Source of the DNA: Tolypothrix sp. NIES-4075
GTDB taxonomy: Bacteria; Cyanobacteriota; Cyanobacteriia; Cyanobacteriales; Nostocaceae
DNA: 64,000 nt
Direction: 5' to 3'
Assembly (NCBI RefSeq): GCF_002218085.1
Contig: NZ_BDUC01000004.1
Coordinates: forward strand, 465,852 to 529,851
In this document: piece after piece, positions 1-9,407 of the stretch
Numbering within the stretch: position 1 is the stretch's first letter
How the letters are laid out: the number at the start of each line of letters is the position of its first letter
Position numbers and translations under genes: made by a program
Notes under the pieces: generated by a model
What the model was told of the DNA's origin: nothing
Database searches by the model: none
The model's input: only the letters and a program-made list of their open reading frames with translations

Positions 1-1035
1 TTGCCATAGCTTGATATTATTGTCATTACTACCACTGGCAATTAGTTGCCCATCAGGACTAATAGCGATCGCCTGAACCATGCTAGTATGACCTTTGAGA
101 GTGTGTACGCATTGCCACTCTAGTGGAGCTACTACAGCAGGTTTTCGGATTTGTGGATTAGATATCTGATGGTACATCTGACCCATAAGTGTTGATGGTA
201 CATCTGAGCCAACATCAGCAGTTAATAAATTCAACCACTCCTGCACGGATTGGGGGCGATAATTTGCCTGCAAATCCATACCCTGCATAATTGCCTGATT
301 TACTCTGTCACTAATATTGCGATTGAAGCGTTGCGGTGGTTGCAGGGGAATATTCTTGCGTCTCTCTTCTGCATTCGTGGGCACAACTCCGGTTAATAAG
401 TTATATAAAGTCGCGGCGAGGGCGTAGATATCAATAAATTCTCCCCGTGGTGCAACTAAATCATACTGTTCTGGAGGGGCAAAACCAGGAGTGCGATACA
501 CTGTATGTTCTTGGACAACATTAGGGATAAAATCTCTAGCAATACCAAAGTCAATCAACACTGCTTCTGATTTGCCAAAACGAAGCATAATGTTACGCGG
601 CTTGAGGTCACGATGCAGCAAGCCTTTATTGTGAATTACCGTCAATGCATCACCAATTTGTCGAATATATAGTAGGGCTTCTGCTTCTGATAGCAACCTC
701 ATCCTTGCCAAACGCTTACCTAAATCTTCTCCTTCGACATATTCCATTACCATGCAAGGAAATTTGCCCTCATCGAAGATAGTTTCCACCTCCACTATAT
801 GAGGATGGCGACACACAGCTAGGCGAACAGCTTCATCGCGAAAGTCTTGCCGTAATTTGTCGCGGTGCTGTTTCCAAACCGGGTGATTAAGAATTTCTTC
901 TTTGAGGGTTTTAATTACTCGTAGTTCATTGCGTAGGTTTCTGGCAAGATAGGTAATGCCAATTCCACCTTCGCCTAGTTTGCTTTCGATAATGTAGCGC
1001 CCTCCAAATAAAGGCTGCCCCGGTTTCCACACCAT
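1..1035 (-). CDS. Ser/Thr protein kinase with WD40 repeats (C-terminus cut by window edge)
   Basis: A Hanks-type kinase starts at an ATG read leftward from 1035 and stays open to base 1. The kinase domain is complete: a glycine loop around residues 20-26 (LGEGGIG), the ATP-anchoring lysine K42, the catalytic HRDLKPRN motif with D143, and the DFG motif with D162. After a linker, the last visible residues read SPDGQLIASGSNDNNIKLW, the signature of a WD40 beta-propeller blade, so several more blades probably lie beyond the edge. Kinase plus WD40 is common in filamentous cyanobacteria, where the propeller is thought to be a docking platform. The substrate is unknown. The family call is secure; the role is inference. 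Confidence 0.9.
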   Translation of the reverse strand, partial: MVWKPGQPLFGGRYIIESKLGEGGIGITYLARNLRNELRVIKTLKEEILNHPVWKQHRDKLRQDFRDEAVRLAVCRHPHIVEVETIFDEGKFPCMVMEYVEGEDLGKRLARMRLLSEAEALLYIRQIGDALTVIHNKGLLHRDLKPRNIMLRFGKSEAVLIDFGIARDFIPNVVQEHTVYRTPGFAPPEQYDLVAPRGEFIDIYALAATLYNLLTGVVPTNAEERRKNIPLQPPQRFNRNISDRVNQAIMQGMDLQANYRPQSVQEWLNLLTADVGSDVPSTLMGQMYHQISNPQIRKPAVVAPLEWQCVHTLKGHTSMVQAIAISPDGQLIASGSNDNNIKLWQ

Positions 1036-1380
1036 TGTTAACAATTACCAAATGCTGCTATTTATTTTTGCAATACATCGTAGGGTAGAAGGGTAAATGA
1101 TTTTTCACTTCTTTGATACCATTTCACTTTCGGCTTACAATACTTAAATTATTCAATCTCTTTGAGGATAAGGATTTTAGAGTGGAAAATCCACACATCC
1201 AAAATATCAAATTATATTAACTTTTCCCCCAATCTTAGTTACTGACTTCTCCAGACCTAATCCGGAATCCTGCATTTCGCTTTTGTAGCTACATAAATTA
1301 CTACAAAGGATAAGATGTAACGGACTGTAACTTCAACCGCCTTTGGTAAGAGAAATTTAAATTGCAAGTGAGCCATAATC
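1036..1380. other. Divergent intergenic region
   Basis: This AT-rich spacer separates the leftward WD40 kinase gene from the rightward haem-sensor gene. It must hold both promoters. I see no convincing repeat, hairpin or operator in it. Confidence 0.4.
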
Positions 1381-2289
1381 ATGTTAAAAAATCTCAACTT
1401 GAAACAACAATTTACAGCTCTGCTGATTATAATTCTTGCATTAGGTATGAGTTTAAGTGGATTTGCTCTGTCTTATGTGCTGAAGCAGAATGCGATGCAT
1501 GATATTAGTTCAACCGCTCTCATGCTTATGGAAACGATGACTTCTGTACGTGAGTACACTAATACTCAAGTTAAGCCACTTTTGGAAAATCAACTAGAAA
1601 TAGAGTTTTTGCCGCAAACTGTGCCTGCGTACTCTGCACGGGAAATTTTTGATCATCTGCGAAAAAATCCGAAATACAGGGACTTTTTCTATAAAGAAGC
1701 CACGCTTAATCCCACTAATCTTCGAGATAAAGCTGATAATTTTGAAACTACAATTATAAACAATTTCAAAAAGAAACCCGACCTGAAAGAATCAAGCGGA
1801 TTTCGCTCAATGCCAGGTGGGGATATCTTCTATATGGCTCGTCCGCTGACCGTTAGTCAAGAAAGCTGCCTAAAGTGTCATACCTCAGGGGATGTTGCAC
1901 CTAAAAGTATGATTGAGCGTTATGGTACAGCTAATGGATTTGGGTGGCACATGAATGAAATTATTGGTTCTCAAATTATCTCAATACCAGCAAGTAAAGT
2001 AATTAGCAAAGCTAATCAATCTTCTTTTGTCATTCTCGTAATTGTATCAACTGTTTTTATTGCTGTTATCTTTTTAGTCAACCTCTTTTTGAATCAAAAA
2101 GTTGTTCGTCCTCTCAAACGGATAACTCGCATAGCGGAAGAAGTCAGTACGGGGCATATGGATGTAGAATTTGAGCAATTATCTAATGATGAAATCGGTC
2201 AACTTGCCAGAGCATTCAGACGGATGCAGTTAAGTTTGGAAATGGCAATGAAAAGAATTAAACGTCGTTCTGAAAATACAGGTAGTTAA
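1381..2289 (+). CDS. Membrane haem-type sensor: DUF3365 (Tll0287-like) domain plus HAMP, no output domain
   Basis: The 302-aa protein has an N-terminal membrane helix (about residues 10-32), an extracytoplasmic domain, a second helix (about 215-236) and a HAMP linker (about 237-290), and then stops. The extracytoplasmic part carries CLKCH at residues 163-167, a c-type haem attachment motif, in the position expected of DUF3365/Tll0287-like sensors. Such sensors usually continue into a histidine kinase, guanylate cyclase or methyl-accepting domain. None follows here, so the signal would have to pass to a separate protein. It is convergent with the Ser/Thr kinase gene at 2348-3580, a plausible but unproven partner. 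Haem binding and redox or gas sensing are inferred from the family. Confidence 0.8.
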   Translation: MLKNLNLKQQFTALLIIILALGMSLSGFALSYVLKQNAMHDISSTALMLMETMTSVREYTNTQVKPLLENQLEIEFLPQTVPAYSAREIFDHLRKNPKYRDFFYKEATLNPTNLRDKADNFETTIINNFKKKPDLKESSGFRSMPGGDIFYMARPLTVSQESCLKCHTSGDVAPKSMIERYGTANGFGWHMNEIIGSQIISIPASKVISKANQSSFVILVIVSTVFIAVIFLVNLFLNQKVVRPLKRITRIAEEVSTGHMDVEFEQLSNDEIGQLARAFRRMQLSLEMAMKRIKRRSENTGS

Positions 2290-2347
2290 TATAGCAATCC
2301 GAAATAATTTCGTAATTGGAGTGTATTAGCTGTTTTTTCATTGATTA

Positions 2348-3580
2348 TTAATAATCCCAAAAAAAGGATTGTTGAAATTCAAATGCTGCTTGCAAATCAG
2401 GAATTTCTCTCGCTAACAATTTAACAAATTCATCGGGTAAAATGTCAGGATTTTCAGCTAATGTCTCTTCTATGATCAAACTTGCTATTGGTCCAATGTG
2501 ATAAGCTAGCTGTTCCTGACAACGCATAATGAATCCATGTTTGAATGAATTTACTGGTTGAGTTTGGGAATTTTTTGGAGTAATAAGCAAACTATCAAAA
2601 TTTACTTCTAATTGGCTGACGGTATCGGGGGTTTTTAACTCAGAAGAGTAAAGTTCAGTAACAAATTCCGCAGAAGGTAAATTATTCATTGTTCGTTGTA
2701 ACTCTTCAGGTTCTAAACACTGCAAATCGGTAAGAACTTCCTTTGCTGTTTGGTATCGCTTCTGAGGCGTATCTGCCAACATCTTATCAAGTACTTGAGC
2801 AAAAGCATCGCTGACGTGGCTGTAGAGACGCCATTTCCATTCTAGAGAATACCGATCCATTAGTAGAGATGGATCTTTACCTGTTAGCAGTACAACAGCT
2901 GTTACTCCCAAAGCATAAAGGTCGCTACTGGGAGAACACAACCCCAAGCTAATTTGTTCGCGGGGAGCATATCCCACTTTTCCTACAAGAGACATTTTAC
3001 CAACAAAGGTCGCCTGGTCTGAATTTATAGTATCGTTCAGTTCCGCAGCAATTTGCTTTCCTACGCCGAAATCAATCAGCACTGGCAAATTTTTGTTGTC
3101 AGGTAACATAACGTTGTCAGGAGAAATATCTCGATGGATAATGTTATGTTCGTGAATATATTCCAAAACAAGCAAGAGGTTTTTTAACCAGTTTATAACC
3201 TCGTCTTGGGAAAAATTTTGTCCCTGTTTTTGAAGTTTTTGCAGCAGGTTTGAATATGTTTGACCATCAATATATTCTTGTACCAAAAACAGCCGCCCAT
3301 CTCCTTCAAAACAAGCCAAGAATCTAGGAATTTGAGGGTGTTGTAGCTGATGAAGAATTTTTGCCTCTTTTTTGAATAAATCGCGACATTTTTCTAGTCC
3401 ATTCTCTCCTGTACCAATGGGTGCAAATTCTTTCAGCACACAAGGTTCGTTAAAGCGACGAGTATCAAACGCTAAGTAGGTTCGCCCTAATCCCCCTTGT
3501 CCAAGAAGCTTTTGGATCGTATAGCGGTTATCAATTAGAGTTCCAGAACTTATTTCTGGTTTTGTTAAAGGAGATGTCAT
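2348..3580 (-). CDS. Ser/Thr protein kinase with C-terminal helical extension
   Basis: This 410-aa Hanks-type kinase has a glycine loop (LGQGGLGRTY, residues 26-35), lysine K50, the catalytic HRDISPDN motif with D151, and DFG with D170, so it should be active. It has no membrane segment. After the kinase domain (to about 290) comes a linker and a C-terminal helical domain (about 345-400; core pattern CQEQLAYHIGPIA), a tail seen on other cyanobacterial kinases and of unknown function. It lies 185 bases downstream of the PhnD-like lipoprotein gene on the same strand, suggesting co-transcription. The haem-sensor gene converges on it. A phospho-relay linking the three is inference. Confidence 0.88.
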   Translation of the reverse strand: MTSPLTKPEISSGTLIDNRYTIQKLLGQGGLGRTYLAFDTRRFNEPCVLKEFAPIGTGENGLEKCRDLFKKEAKILHQLQHPQIPRFLACFEGDGRLFLVQEYIDGQTYSNLLQKLQKQGQNFSQDEVINWLKNLLLVLEYIHEHNIIHRDISPDNVMLPDNKNLPVLIDFGVGKQIAAELNDTINSDQATFVGKMSLVGKVGYAPREQISLGLCSPSSDLYALGVTAVVLLTGKDPSLLMDRYSLEWKWRLYSHVSDAFAQVLDKMLADTPQKRYQTAKEVLTDLQCLEPEELQRTMNNLPSAEFVTELYSSELKTPDTVSQLEVNFDSLLITPKNSQTQPVNSFKHGFIMRCQEQLAYHIGPIASLIIEETLAENPDILPDEFVKLLAREIPDLQAAFEFQQSFFWDY

Positions 3581-3765
3581 CTCATCGCACTCCTAGCGAT
3601 TTTTGGGAAAATAGATATATATAAATATTTTTTGTTGAAGTCAAGCAAAAGGAAAGACTATTTAAAAATATTAATTTTTCTTGACATAAAGTTGTTTATT
3701 TCTATCTTACTACTAAATATTTATCAAAATAATTTTGATAAAAAATGCAAAGAAATTGTTAATTT

Positions 3766-4686
3766 TTATGACGCACTTCTTAGTTGACTTGATTGCTGAC
3801 TAACCTTTGATTTTTCAGATTGTTCTTCAAGACGTAGAACTGCGGGTGTTTGCTTGACTCGCTCTTCGAGTGGTATAACTTTTTCAACTAATTTAATGAA
3901 CTGCTGGTAGTTAGGTATTTTAGCAGTAGGAACATAACCAGCATCTGCTGTAATATCTGCTGGTGCTTCACTCATCGCTTTTTGAATTTGCTGTTGTAAA
4001 TTACGTTCTACAGTTGATCCTAACAGCACAACACCTGAAGGAATCCATCTACTTGCGTGTAAAATTCTAAATTTTATTGTGGGAAATTCACGGCGATAAA
4101 GCTCGAAATCCATTTCTGATAAAGCACCAGCATCAACGCTGCCTTCACTAAGCCATTGTAGTATTGTTTTCGGAGTAGGGGCAAAACTGATTTGCGCGAG
4201 GGTTAAACCATAAAGGTCATACAAAGGAACGTAATAACCAGCTGCGGAACCTTTTTGCCCTAAGGCAATGGTCTTATAAGCTAAGTCGCCTATCTTTTTA
4301 ATTGGTTTATCATCTAATACTACGAGCAAAGAACGTTGTCGGCTACTGACTCCCCCCATTGAAAATAAAGGAGTGTAAAGTTCTTTGTTGATTGCTATCG
4401 CTACTAAACCGGGAGGGGCAAATACAATATCCCACTGTTTGCGTTGAATTTGCTCAATTGCCTGCAATTCGTTGTATGTAGGTTCTAACTCTACAACTGA
4501 ATGAGTTTTTTGTGCTATGTACTCTTTGAAGCGATTGTACTTGTCTAGAGAAACCGCTCCTTGTTCATAGCTGACCACACCAATGGTCAGTTTTTTGGGA
4601 ATGTCAGTTTCTTGTTCTAAACCACATCCTACCGTAAGTAACAGAATTAGCACTATTTGTAATAGCAGAAAACGGCGCGAAAGCAT
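3766..4686 (-). CDS. PhnD-like phosphate/phosphonate-type substrate-binding lipoprotein
   Basis: A 306-aa exported lipoprotein. The N-terminus is a hydrophobic signal ending in the lipobox LTVGC (Cys about residue 21), so it is probably anchored in the membrane. The body matches PhnD-type periplasmic binding proteins: a first strand KLTIGVVSYEQGA, a central DIVFAPPGLVA segment, and GQKGSAAGYYVPLY in the second lobe. No ABC permease or ATPase gene is adjacent, so it may serve as a ligand sensor rather than a transporter component. The Ser/Thr kinase gene lies downstream on the same strand. Ligand identity cannot be read from sequence. Confidence 0.8.
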   Translation of the reverse strand: MLSRRFLLLQIVLILLLTVGCGLEQETDIPKKLTIGVVSYEQGAVSLDKYNRFKEYIAQKTHSVVELEPTYNELQAIEQIQRKQWDIVFAPPGLVAIAINKELYTPLFSMGGVSSRQRSLLVVLDDKPIKKIGDLAYKTIALGQKGSAAGYYVPLYDLYGLTLAQISFAPTPKTILQWLSEGSVDAGALSEMDFELYRREFPTIKFRILHASRWIPSGVVLLGSTVERNLQQQIQKAMSEAPADITADAGYVPTAKIPNYQQFIKLVEKVIPLEERVKQTPAVLRLEEQSEKSKVSQQSSQLRSAS

Positions 4687-4794
4687 AGTTTTTTAACAAA
4701 ATGAAAACTTCACAGCCAGACCGCGCATCGCTGTGTCAATTTCATTATCTCTAGTTTGATGTACTAAATTAACGTGAGTTCGACGAATGTAAAA

Positions 4795-4965
4795 AACCCC
4801 GCTTCCATTCCTCTCCCCCACCTCTCCCTAACCCTCCCCTACAAGGGGAGGGAAGAGGAGCAGCTTTTATTACTGGAGAGGGTTTGAAACCTTGATTTTT
4901 GCGTTCAAATCTAGGAAGATGTCTGCCCCTCTCCGATGCAAAGAGGGGTTGGGGAGAGGTTCATC
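4795..4965. repeat. C/G-rich intergenic repeat between phnD-like gene and radA
   Basis: The 4687-5095 spacer holds runs of CCCTCTCC-type pyrimidine tracts followed by their purine complements (GGGGAGGG, then CCCCTCTCC and GAGGGGTTGGGGAGAGG). They form imperfect inverted repeats. Such sequences are dispersed between genes in Nostocales genomes. No gene is supported here. Confidence 0.55.
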
Positions 4966-5095
4966 AAACTGACGTTAAATTAAAAGCGATCGCACCCAAC
5001 AAGTGTTGAATATTTCAAAGTGGGGATTGGGTGTTATCAATTTTACAATCAGGCTCACACCTCATCTAAAACGAGACACCTGCCATAATGCATTG

Positions 5096-6631
5096 TTAAT
5101 CCTCATCCTCATCCGGCATCAAATCTTCTTCTGTCAGCCCTTGTTGGGGAATGGCGGCAATAATTGCATCTATTACTTTGGCAACTGGTAAAATCTCAAT
5201 ATTCAAATCGGGAAATTTTTGCCCTTTAGGAACGATCGCTCTTTTAAACCCCAATTTAGCAGCTTCTTTCAAACGCAGTTCCATTTGTGAAACCGATCGC
5301 ACTTGTCCCCCTAAACCTACTTCCCCAATCAACACTGTACCTGGATCGACAATGCGATCGCGGAAACTGGCAACAATAGCGATCGCTACTCCCAAATCTA
5401 CCGCTGGTTCTTCGACATTCAACCCACCCGCAGAAGCAACGTAAGAATCCAACTTCGACATGGGAATCCCCACCCGTTTTTCTAACACCGCAAGTATTTG
5501 CACTAAGCGATTGTAATCTACCCCGGTGGTGGAACGACGCGGTGAAGAGTAACTAGTGGGACTTACCAAGGCTTGTAATTCTACCACAATTGGGCGAGTT
5601 CCTTCGCAAGCAACGACAATTGCTGTACCAGGTGCAGGATCGTCGCGATTTCCTAAAAATAATTCTGAGGGGTTGGCAACTTCCCGCAATCCTTGTGACA
5701 CCATTTCAAAGATACCGATTTCGTGAGTTGCACCAAAGCGGTTTTTGACTGTTCTTAATAATCGATGGGAGGCAAAGCGATCGCCTTCAAAGTACAATAC
5801 TGTATCTACTAAGTGTTCTAATACTTTCGGACCTGCGATCGCTCCTTCTTTGGTGACGTGTCCGACAATTAACATGGTAATATCTTCGTGTTTCGCCACT
5901 TTCATCAACGCGGCAGTACATTCCCGTACCTGCGCTACCGAACCCGGTGCTGAAGTTAACGCGGGAACAAATACTGTTTGAATACTATCAATTACTGCCA
6001 CATTTGGTTTTAGCGAGTCTATCTCCCGCAAAATTTCTTCTAAATCTGTTTCTGGCAAGACATATAAATCTGCACCGATACTTTCGGAGTTTTTTGTTTG
6101 CGGTGTTTCTTCTACTAATACTACTTTGCCATTTTCCTCGCCTAATTCACTTGGATCTTTTGATACACCTAAGCGAGAAGCTCTCAATTTGATTTGCTGT
6201 CCTGATTCTTCCCCAGAAATGTAGAGAATGCGATATCTTTGTGCTAAGGCATTTGATACTTGCAGTAGTAACGTAGATTTACCGATGCCCGGATCGCCGC
6301 CAATTAACACCATAGAGCCGGGAACAACACCACCACCAAGCACTCGATCTAGTTCTCCGTAGCCAGATTCCCAGCGCATTACTTGGCGATCGCTAATTTG
6401 ATCGAAAGTTAAAGATGCTCGTGCTTTCGGTGTCTTAACACCAGATTTGCCATTGTTCTGACCAGCTTGCCAACCACTGACTCCCCCACGACTGGGTACA
6501 TCCACCGAAGATTGTTTAATAATCTGCTCCTCCAAAGAGTTGTAAGTACCGCAAGCTGGACACTTACCAAACCACTGAGGTGATTCTGACCCACACTCGT
6601 TACAAACGAAAAAGGTTTTTGGCTTAGGCAT
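5096..6631 (-). CDS. radA: DNA repair protein RadA
   Basis: A 511-aa RecA-like ATPase that processes recombination intermediates. All landmarks are visible: an N-terminal zinc finger with Cys10, Cys13, Cys24 and Cys27, a Walker A motif GGDPGIGKST near residue 115, the RadA-specific KNRFG motif, and a Lon-like C-terminal domain (about 370-490) with the segment DLGVAIAIVASFRDR. Length is slightly above the usual 450-470 because of a linker after the zinc finger and an insertion near residues 165-190. It is divergent from rpaB, with about 160 bases between them. Confidence 0.97.
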   Translation of the reverse strand: MPKPKTFFVCNECGSESPQWFGKCPACGTYNSLEEQIIKQSSVDVPSRGGVSGWQAGQNNGKSGVKTPKARASLTFDQISDRQVMRWESGYGELDRVLGGGVVPGSMVLIGGDPGIGKSTLLLQVSNALAQRYRILYISGEESGQQIKLRASRLGVSKDPSELGEENGKVVLVEETPQTKNSESIGADLYVLPETDLEEILREIDSLKPNVAVIDSIQTVFVPALTSAPGSVAQVRECTAALMKVAKHEDITMLIVGHVTKEGAIAGPKVLEHLVDTVLYFEGDRFASHRLLRTVKNRFGATHEIGIFEMVSQGLREVANPSELFLGNRDDPAPGTAIVVACEGTRPIVVELQALVSPTSYSSPRRSTTGVDYNRLVQILAVLEKRVGIPMSKLDSYVASAGGLNVEEPAVDLGVAIAIVASFRDRIVDPGTVLIGEVGLGGQVRSVSQMELRLKEAAKLGFKRAIVPKGQKFPDLNIEILPVAKVIDAIIAAIPQQGLTEEDLMPDEDED

Positions 6632-6799
6632 TCTTATATATTATTAATTAATCTTAATTATTTATTAATTTTTCCCACGACTCAAGTTGAACAATAGTGG
6701 TATTTCCAGCTTTTTCCAAATGAATTCAGGGAATGATATCTTAATATTATGGTATTAAAAATTAATCTGAAAAATTTTAGTTGAGGAGCGTTGAGAAAC

Positions 6800-7528
6800 T
6801 TGGAAAGTCATAAAGAAAAAATTCTAGTAGTAGATGATGAAGCCAGTATTCGCCGGATTTTGGAAACGCGCCTTTCGATGATTGGCTACGATGTGGTGAC
6901 AGCAGGCGATGGCGAAGAAGCTTTGGACACTTTTCGCAAAGCAGAACCTGACTTAGTTGTTTTGGATGTGATGATGCCAAAGCTAGATGGCTACGGTGTA
7001 TGTCAAGAATTACGCAAAGAATCTGATGTACCCATTATTATGCTAACAGCTTTGGGCGATGTTGCCGATCGCATCACCGGCTTAGAGTTGGGTGCAGACG
7101 ACTATGTAGTTAAACCATTTTCCCCCAAAGAACTAGAAGCTCGCATTCGCTCAGTGCTGCGACGAGTAGACAAAACAGGTGCTTCGGGAATTCCCAGTTC
7201 TGGGGTGATACATGTTGCCAATATTAGAATCGATACTAACAAGCGACAAGTATACAAAGGCGATGAGCGCATTCGCTTGACAGGTATGGAGTTTAGCTTG
7301 CTAGAGTTGTTAGTCAGCCGCTCTGGAGAAGCTTTTTCTCGTTCAGAAATTTTACAGGAAGTCTGGGGATACACACCAGAACGTCATGTAGATACGCGTG
7401 TGGTTGATGTGCATATATCCCGTTTGCGGGCAAAATTGGAAGATGACCCCAGTAATCCAGAGTTGATTCTCACCGCTCGAGGTACTGGTTATTTGTTTCA
7501 ACGGATAATTGAACCGGGAGAGGAGTGA
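6800..7528 (+). CDS. rpaB: OmpR/PhoB-type response regulator RpaB
   Basis: The master high-light and redox regulator of cyanobacteria. The receiver domain (about residues 6-120) has acidic VVDDEA, phospho-acceptor aspartate in VVLDVMMPKLDGYG, and the conserved Thr and Lys (MLTA, VKPF). The winged-helix DNA-binding domain fills residues about 135-235. I start it at TTG 6800, giving MESHKEKILVVDDE, which fits the family N-terminus as I recall it. GAGGAG at 6783-6788 lies 11 bases upstream. An in-frame TTG at 6791 would leave only 2 bases to that site. A G-rich repeat begins at its stop codon. The partner kinase (Hik33-type) is not in this window. Confidence 0.93.
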   Translation: MESHKEKILVVDDEASIRRILETRLSMIGYDVVTAGDGEEALDTFRKAEPDLVVLDVMMPKLDGYGVCQELRKESDVPIIMLTALGDVADRITGLELGADDYVVKPFSPKELEARIRSVLRRVDKTGASGIPSSGVIHVANIRIDTNKRQVYKGDERIRLTGMEFSLLELLVSRSGEAFSRSEILQEVWGYTPERHVDTRVVDVHISRLRAKLEDDPSNPELILTARGTGYLFQRIIEPGEE

Positions 7529-7580
7529 GGAGAGGGGGACAGGGGGGACAAAAAGACAAGGGGGACAGGGGGGGACAAGG
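7529..7580. repeat. G-rich dispersed repeat (GGGGGACA units)
   Basis: The spacer after rpaB consists of GGGGGACA and GACAAG units. The same unit type appears at 59266-59332, inside the histidine kinase gene at 36671-36845 and, as C-rich sequence, inside the gene at 60527-62104. Confidence 0.6.
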
Positions 7581-7620
7581 AAGCTAACTTTTAAATGCGT
7601 GACTTTTGACTTTTTGACCA

Positions 7621-8262
7621 ATGACCACCGATCCGAATCGAGTTCTGCGGCGTCTACCCATCGTTGTTGGTGGTTTAGGCGCTATACTTTTGTTGATTAA
7701 CCGTTTGTTGACACCAGAACTAACTCAGTCTCAATCGCGTGGGGATGTGCTGGGTGTGATTTTGAGTGCGGTTTTAATTTTAACGGGTTTAATTTGGCAG
7801 CAGGTACAGCCGCGATCGCCTGATACTGTAGAATTAATCGGCGAAGAAGGTTTTATACTTGCGCCCGATTTACCGGAAGCTGTCAAAACCGAATTAGCTT
7901 GGGCATCTCATTTATTGTTGACTAATACAGTCACGCGATCGCTTATAGTTTTTTTTCAAGGTAAAGTTTTGTTGCGTCGCGGCATTCTTGCTACTAAATC
8001 GTCAGTCACACCAGGACCCATTTTAAAGCGAGTACTCGAAACGCAAAAAGCAGTTTATTTAGTGGCTCTAAAAGTATACCCAGGAAAAGTTGAATTTGAT
8101 TATTTGCCAGAAAACACTCAAGGTGTAATTTGTCAACCAATCGGCAATCAAGGAGTTTTGATTTTAGCAGCGAATGCTCCTCGCAGTTATACCAAACAAG
8201 ATGAAAAATGGATTGCCGGTATTGCTGACAAATTAGCTGTTACTCTGAGTTCTAATTTGTAA
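7621..8262 (+). CDS. Cofactor assembly of complex C subunit B family (CCB2/CCB4-like)
   Basis: The 213-aa protein has two N-terminal membrane helices (about residues 12-30 and 40-62) followed by a soluble domain. Layout and motifs (LPIVVGGLGAILLLINR; an acidic GEEGFILAPDLP after the helices) match the cyanobacterial homologues of CCB2/CCB4. In plastids these attach haem ci to cytochrome b6 of the b6f complex. It follows rpaB on the same strand across a G-rich repeat, so co-transcription is possible but uncertain. It ends two bases before the convergent M48-like gene. Confidence 0.75.
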   Translation: MTTDPNRVLRRLPIVVGGLGAILLLINRLLTPELTQSQSRGDVLGVILSAVLILTGLIWQQVQPRSPDTVELIGEEGFILAPDLPEAVKTELAWASHLLLTNTVTRSLIVFFQGKVLLRRGILATKSSVTPGPILKRVLETQKAVYLVALKVYPGKVEFDYLPENTQGVICQPIGNQGVLILAANAPRSYTKQDEKWIAGIADKLAVTLSSNL

Positions 8263-8264
8263 AG

Positions 8265-9146
8265 TCACCAAGAAGTCAAAAAATTCCACCCTTCGATTTC
8301 TTCTGGTGTCTTTAAACTTTTCTGTTGAATTAAATTATCATATTCACCTGAATCTACCCATTTCAATAATTCGCCAGCCCGCATAACTACCCAGGAAAGC
8401 CTGTTTTCTGAATAGCTTAATATTTTTGTTACCTGATCCACATTATCAAAGTTAGTGGATGCAAACTCGCGAGCTTGAGCGACGAACTCTTCGATTACAG
8501 TAGCACTCAAGTACTCCGAAGGCAAACCCGCAAGTTTCATCAGCGCAGTGGTTGCCACCTCAATATCCTGACAAGCAAGCAAACCAGCGCGATCGGCAGT
8601 AAACCTAGCCATCATTCGCCAATTATACAAAGCCAGTTCCATTCCACTAGCTACCAAACCCCCGACCCCTAATGTGGTACTGCTCAACAAATTTTTCAAA
8701 GTTGGCATAACAAATGCCATTTGGTGATAAACCATATGCTGACTCTTGATGCGAGCGACTTCGTATCCCAAAATGTAAAGCAACTCATCTTCATTAAGCC
8801 ACTCCATTGCATCTATATTGATACCGATAATCGGCTTTTCCACTCCAACAATGTAGGTTTCAATGTGACCTGTGCCTTGAAACAGATATAGTTCAGGAAG
8901 TAGAGCAACATCAATAATTTGGCAAGTTTCTACAAGTGACTGATGCAAATGGGGAAAATTACGGGGTGTGATTCTTATTTCACTGCCAAGACATTGCAGC
9001 CTAAGTAAGCGGTCAATGCCGTACTCGTTAATTTTTTTGAGCAGCAGAGAGACACCAGGCATACTTTTTAAAGAAGCCAAGGCTTTGCGATCAAAGGGGT
9101 GTTCATAGGCTTCTGATTTCAGTCCAGTTAATATTTTTCTCGTCAT
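8265..9146 (-). CDS. M48-family protease homologue lacking the zinc-binding motif
   Basis: A 293-aa paralogue of the intact M48 protease at 59338-60306. They share the order ExxxHPxDRxAxxxL at the N-terminus, a central fold and a late ADRAGLL segment. Where the true protease has HELGH, this one reads GYEVAR (residues 127-132): both zinc-ligating histidines are replaced (Tyr128, Arg132), though the glutamate remains. The third ligand also appears lost: the ADRA motif is preceded by ARFT instead of AELS. It is therefore probably a pseudoenzyme, perhaps a regulator or scaffold of an active M48 protease. No signal peptide is obvious. The gene is intact, so it is under selection rather than decaying. 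Confidence 0.75.
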   Translation of the reverse strand: MTRKILTGLKSEAYEHPFDRKALASLKSMPGVSLLLKKINEYGIDRLLRLQCLGSEIRITPRNFPHLHQSLVETCQIIDVALLPELYLFQGTGHIETYIVGVEKPIIGINIDAMEWLNEDELLYILGYEVARIKSQHMVYHQMAFVMPTLKNLLSSTTLGVGGLVASGMELALYNWRMMARFTADRAGLLACQDIEVATTALMKLAGLPSEYLSATVIEEFVAQAREFASTNFDNVDQVTKILSYSENRLSWVVMRAGELLKWVDSGEYDNLIQQKSLKTPEEIEGWNFLTSW

Positions 9147-9407
9147 GGATTTTGAGCTTTCAGCAAGAGTGTTTGGGAATTTCAGTTACGAGACGAATAT
9201 AAATTAGAATTTATCCTCGATTTTAGGAAATGCATTATTGACTTTATTTAAAAGGGGCTTAAACCCAAGCCCTTCCAACTCATTGAGATAAGAATTATTT
9301 GTAAATCAGTCTTAGGTTAAATAAGTTTATTGCCTTAGGCATGACCGCTCGTTCAAATAATGAGGATATTATTTGTACCATTGATACAGCAGTAAGATGA
9401 TACAGCA

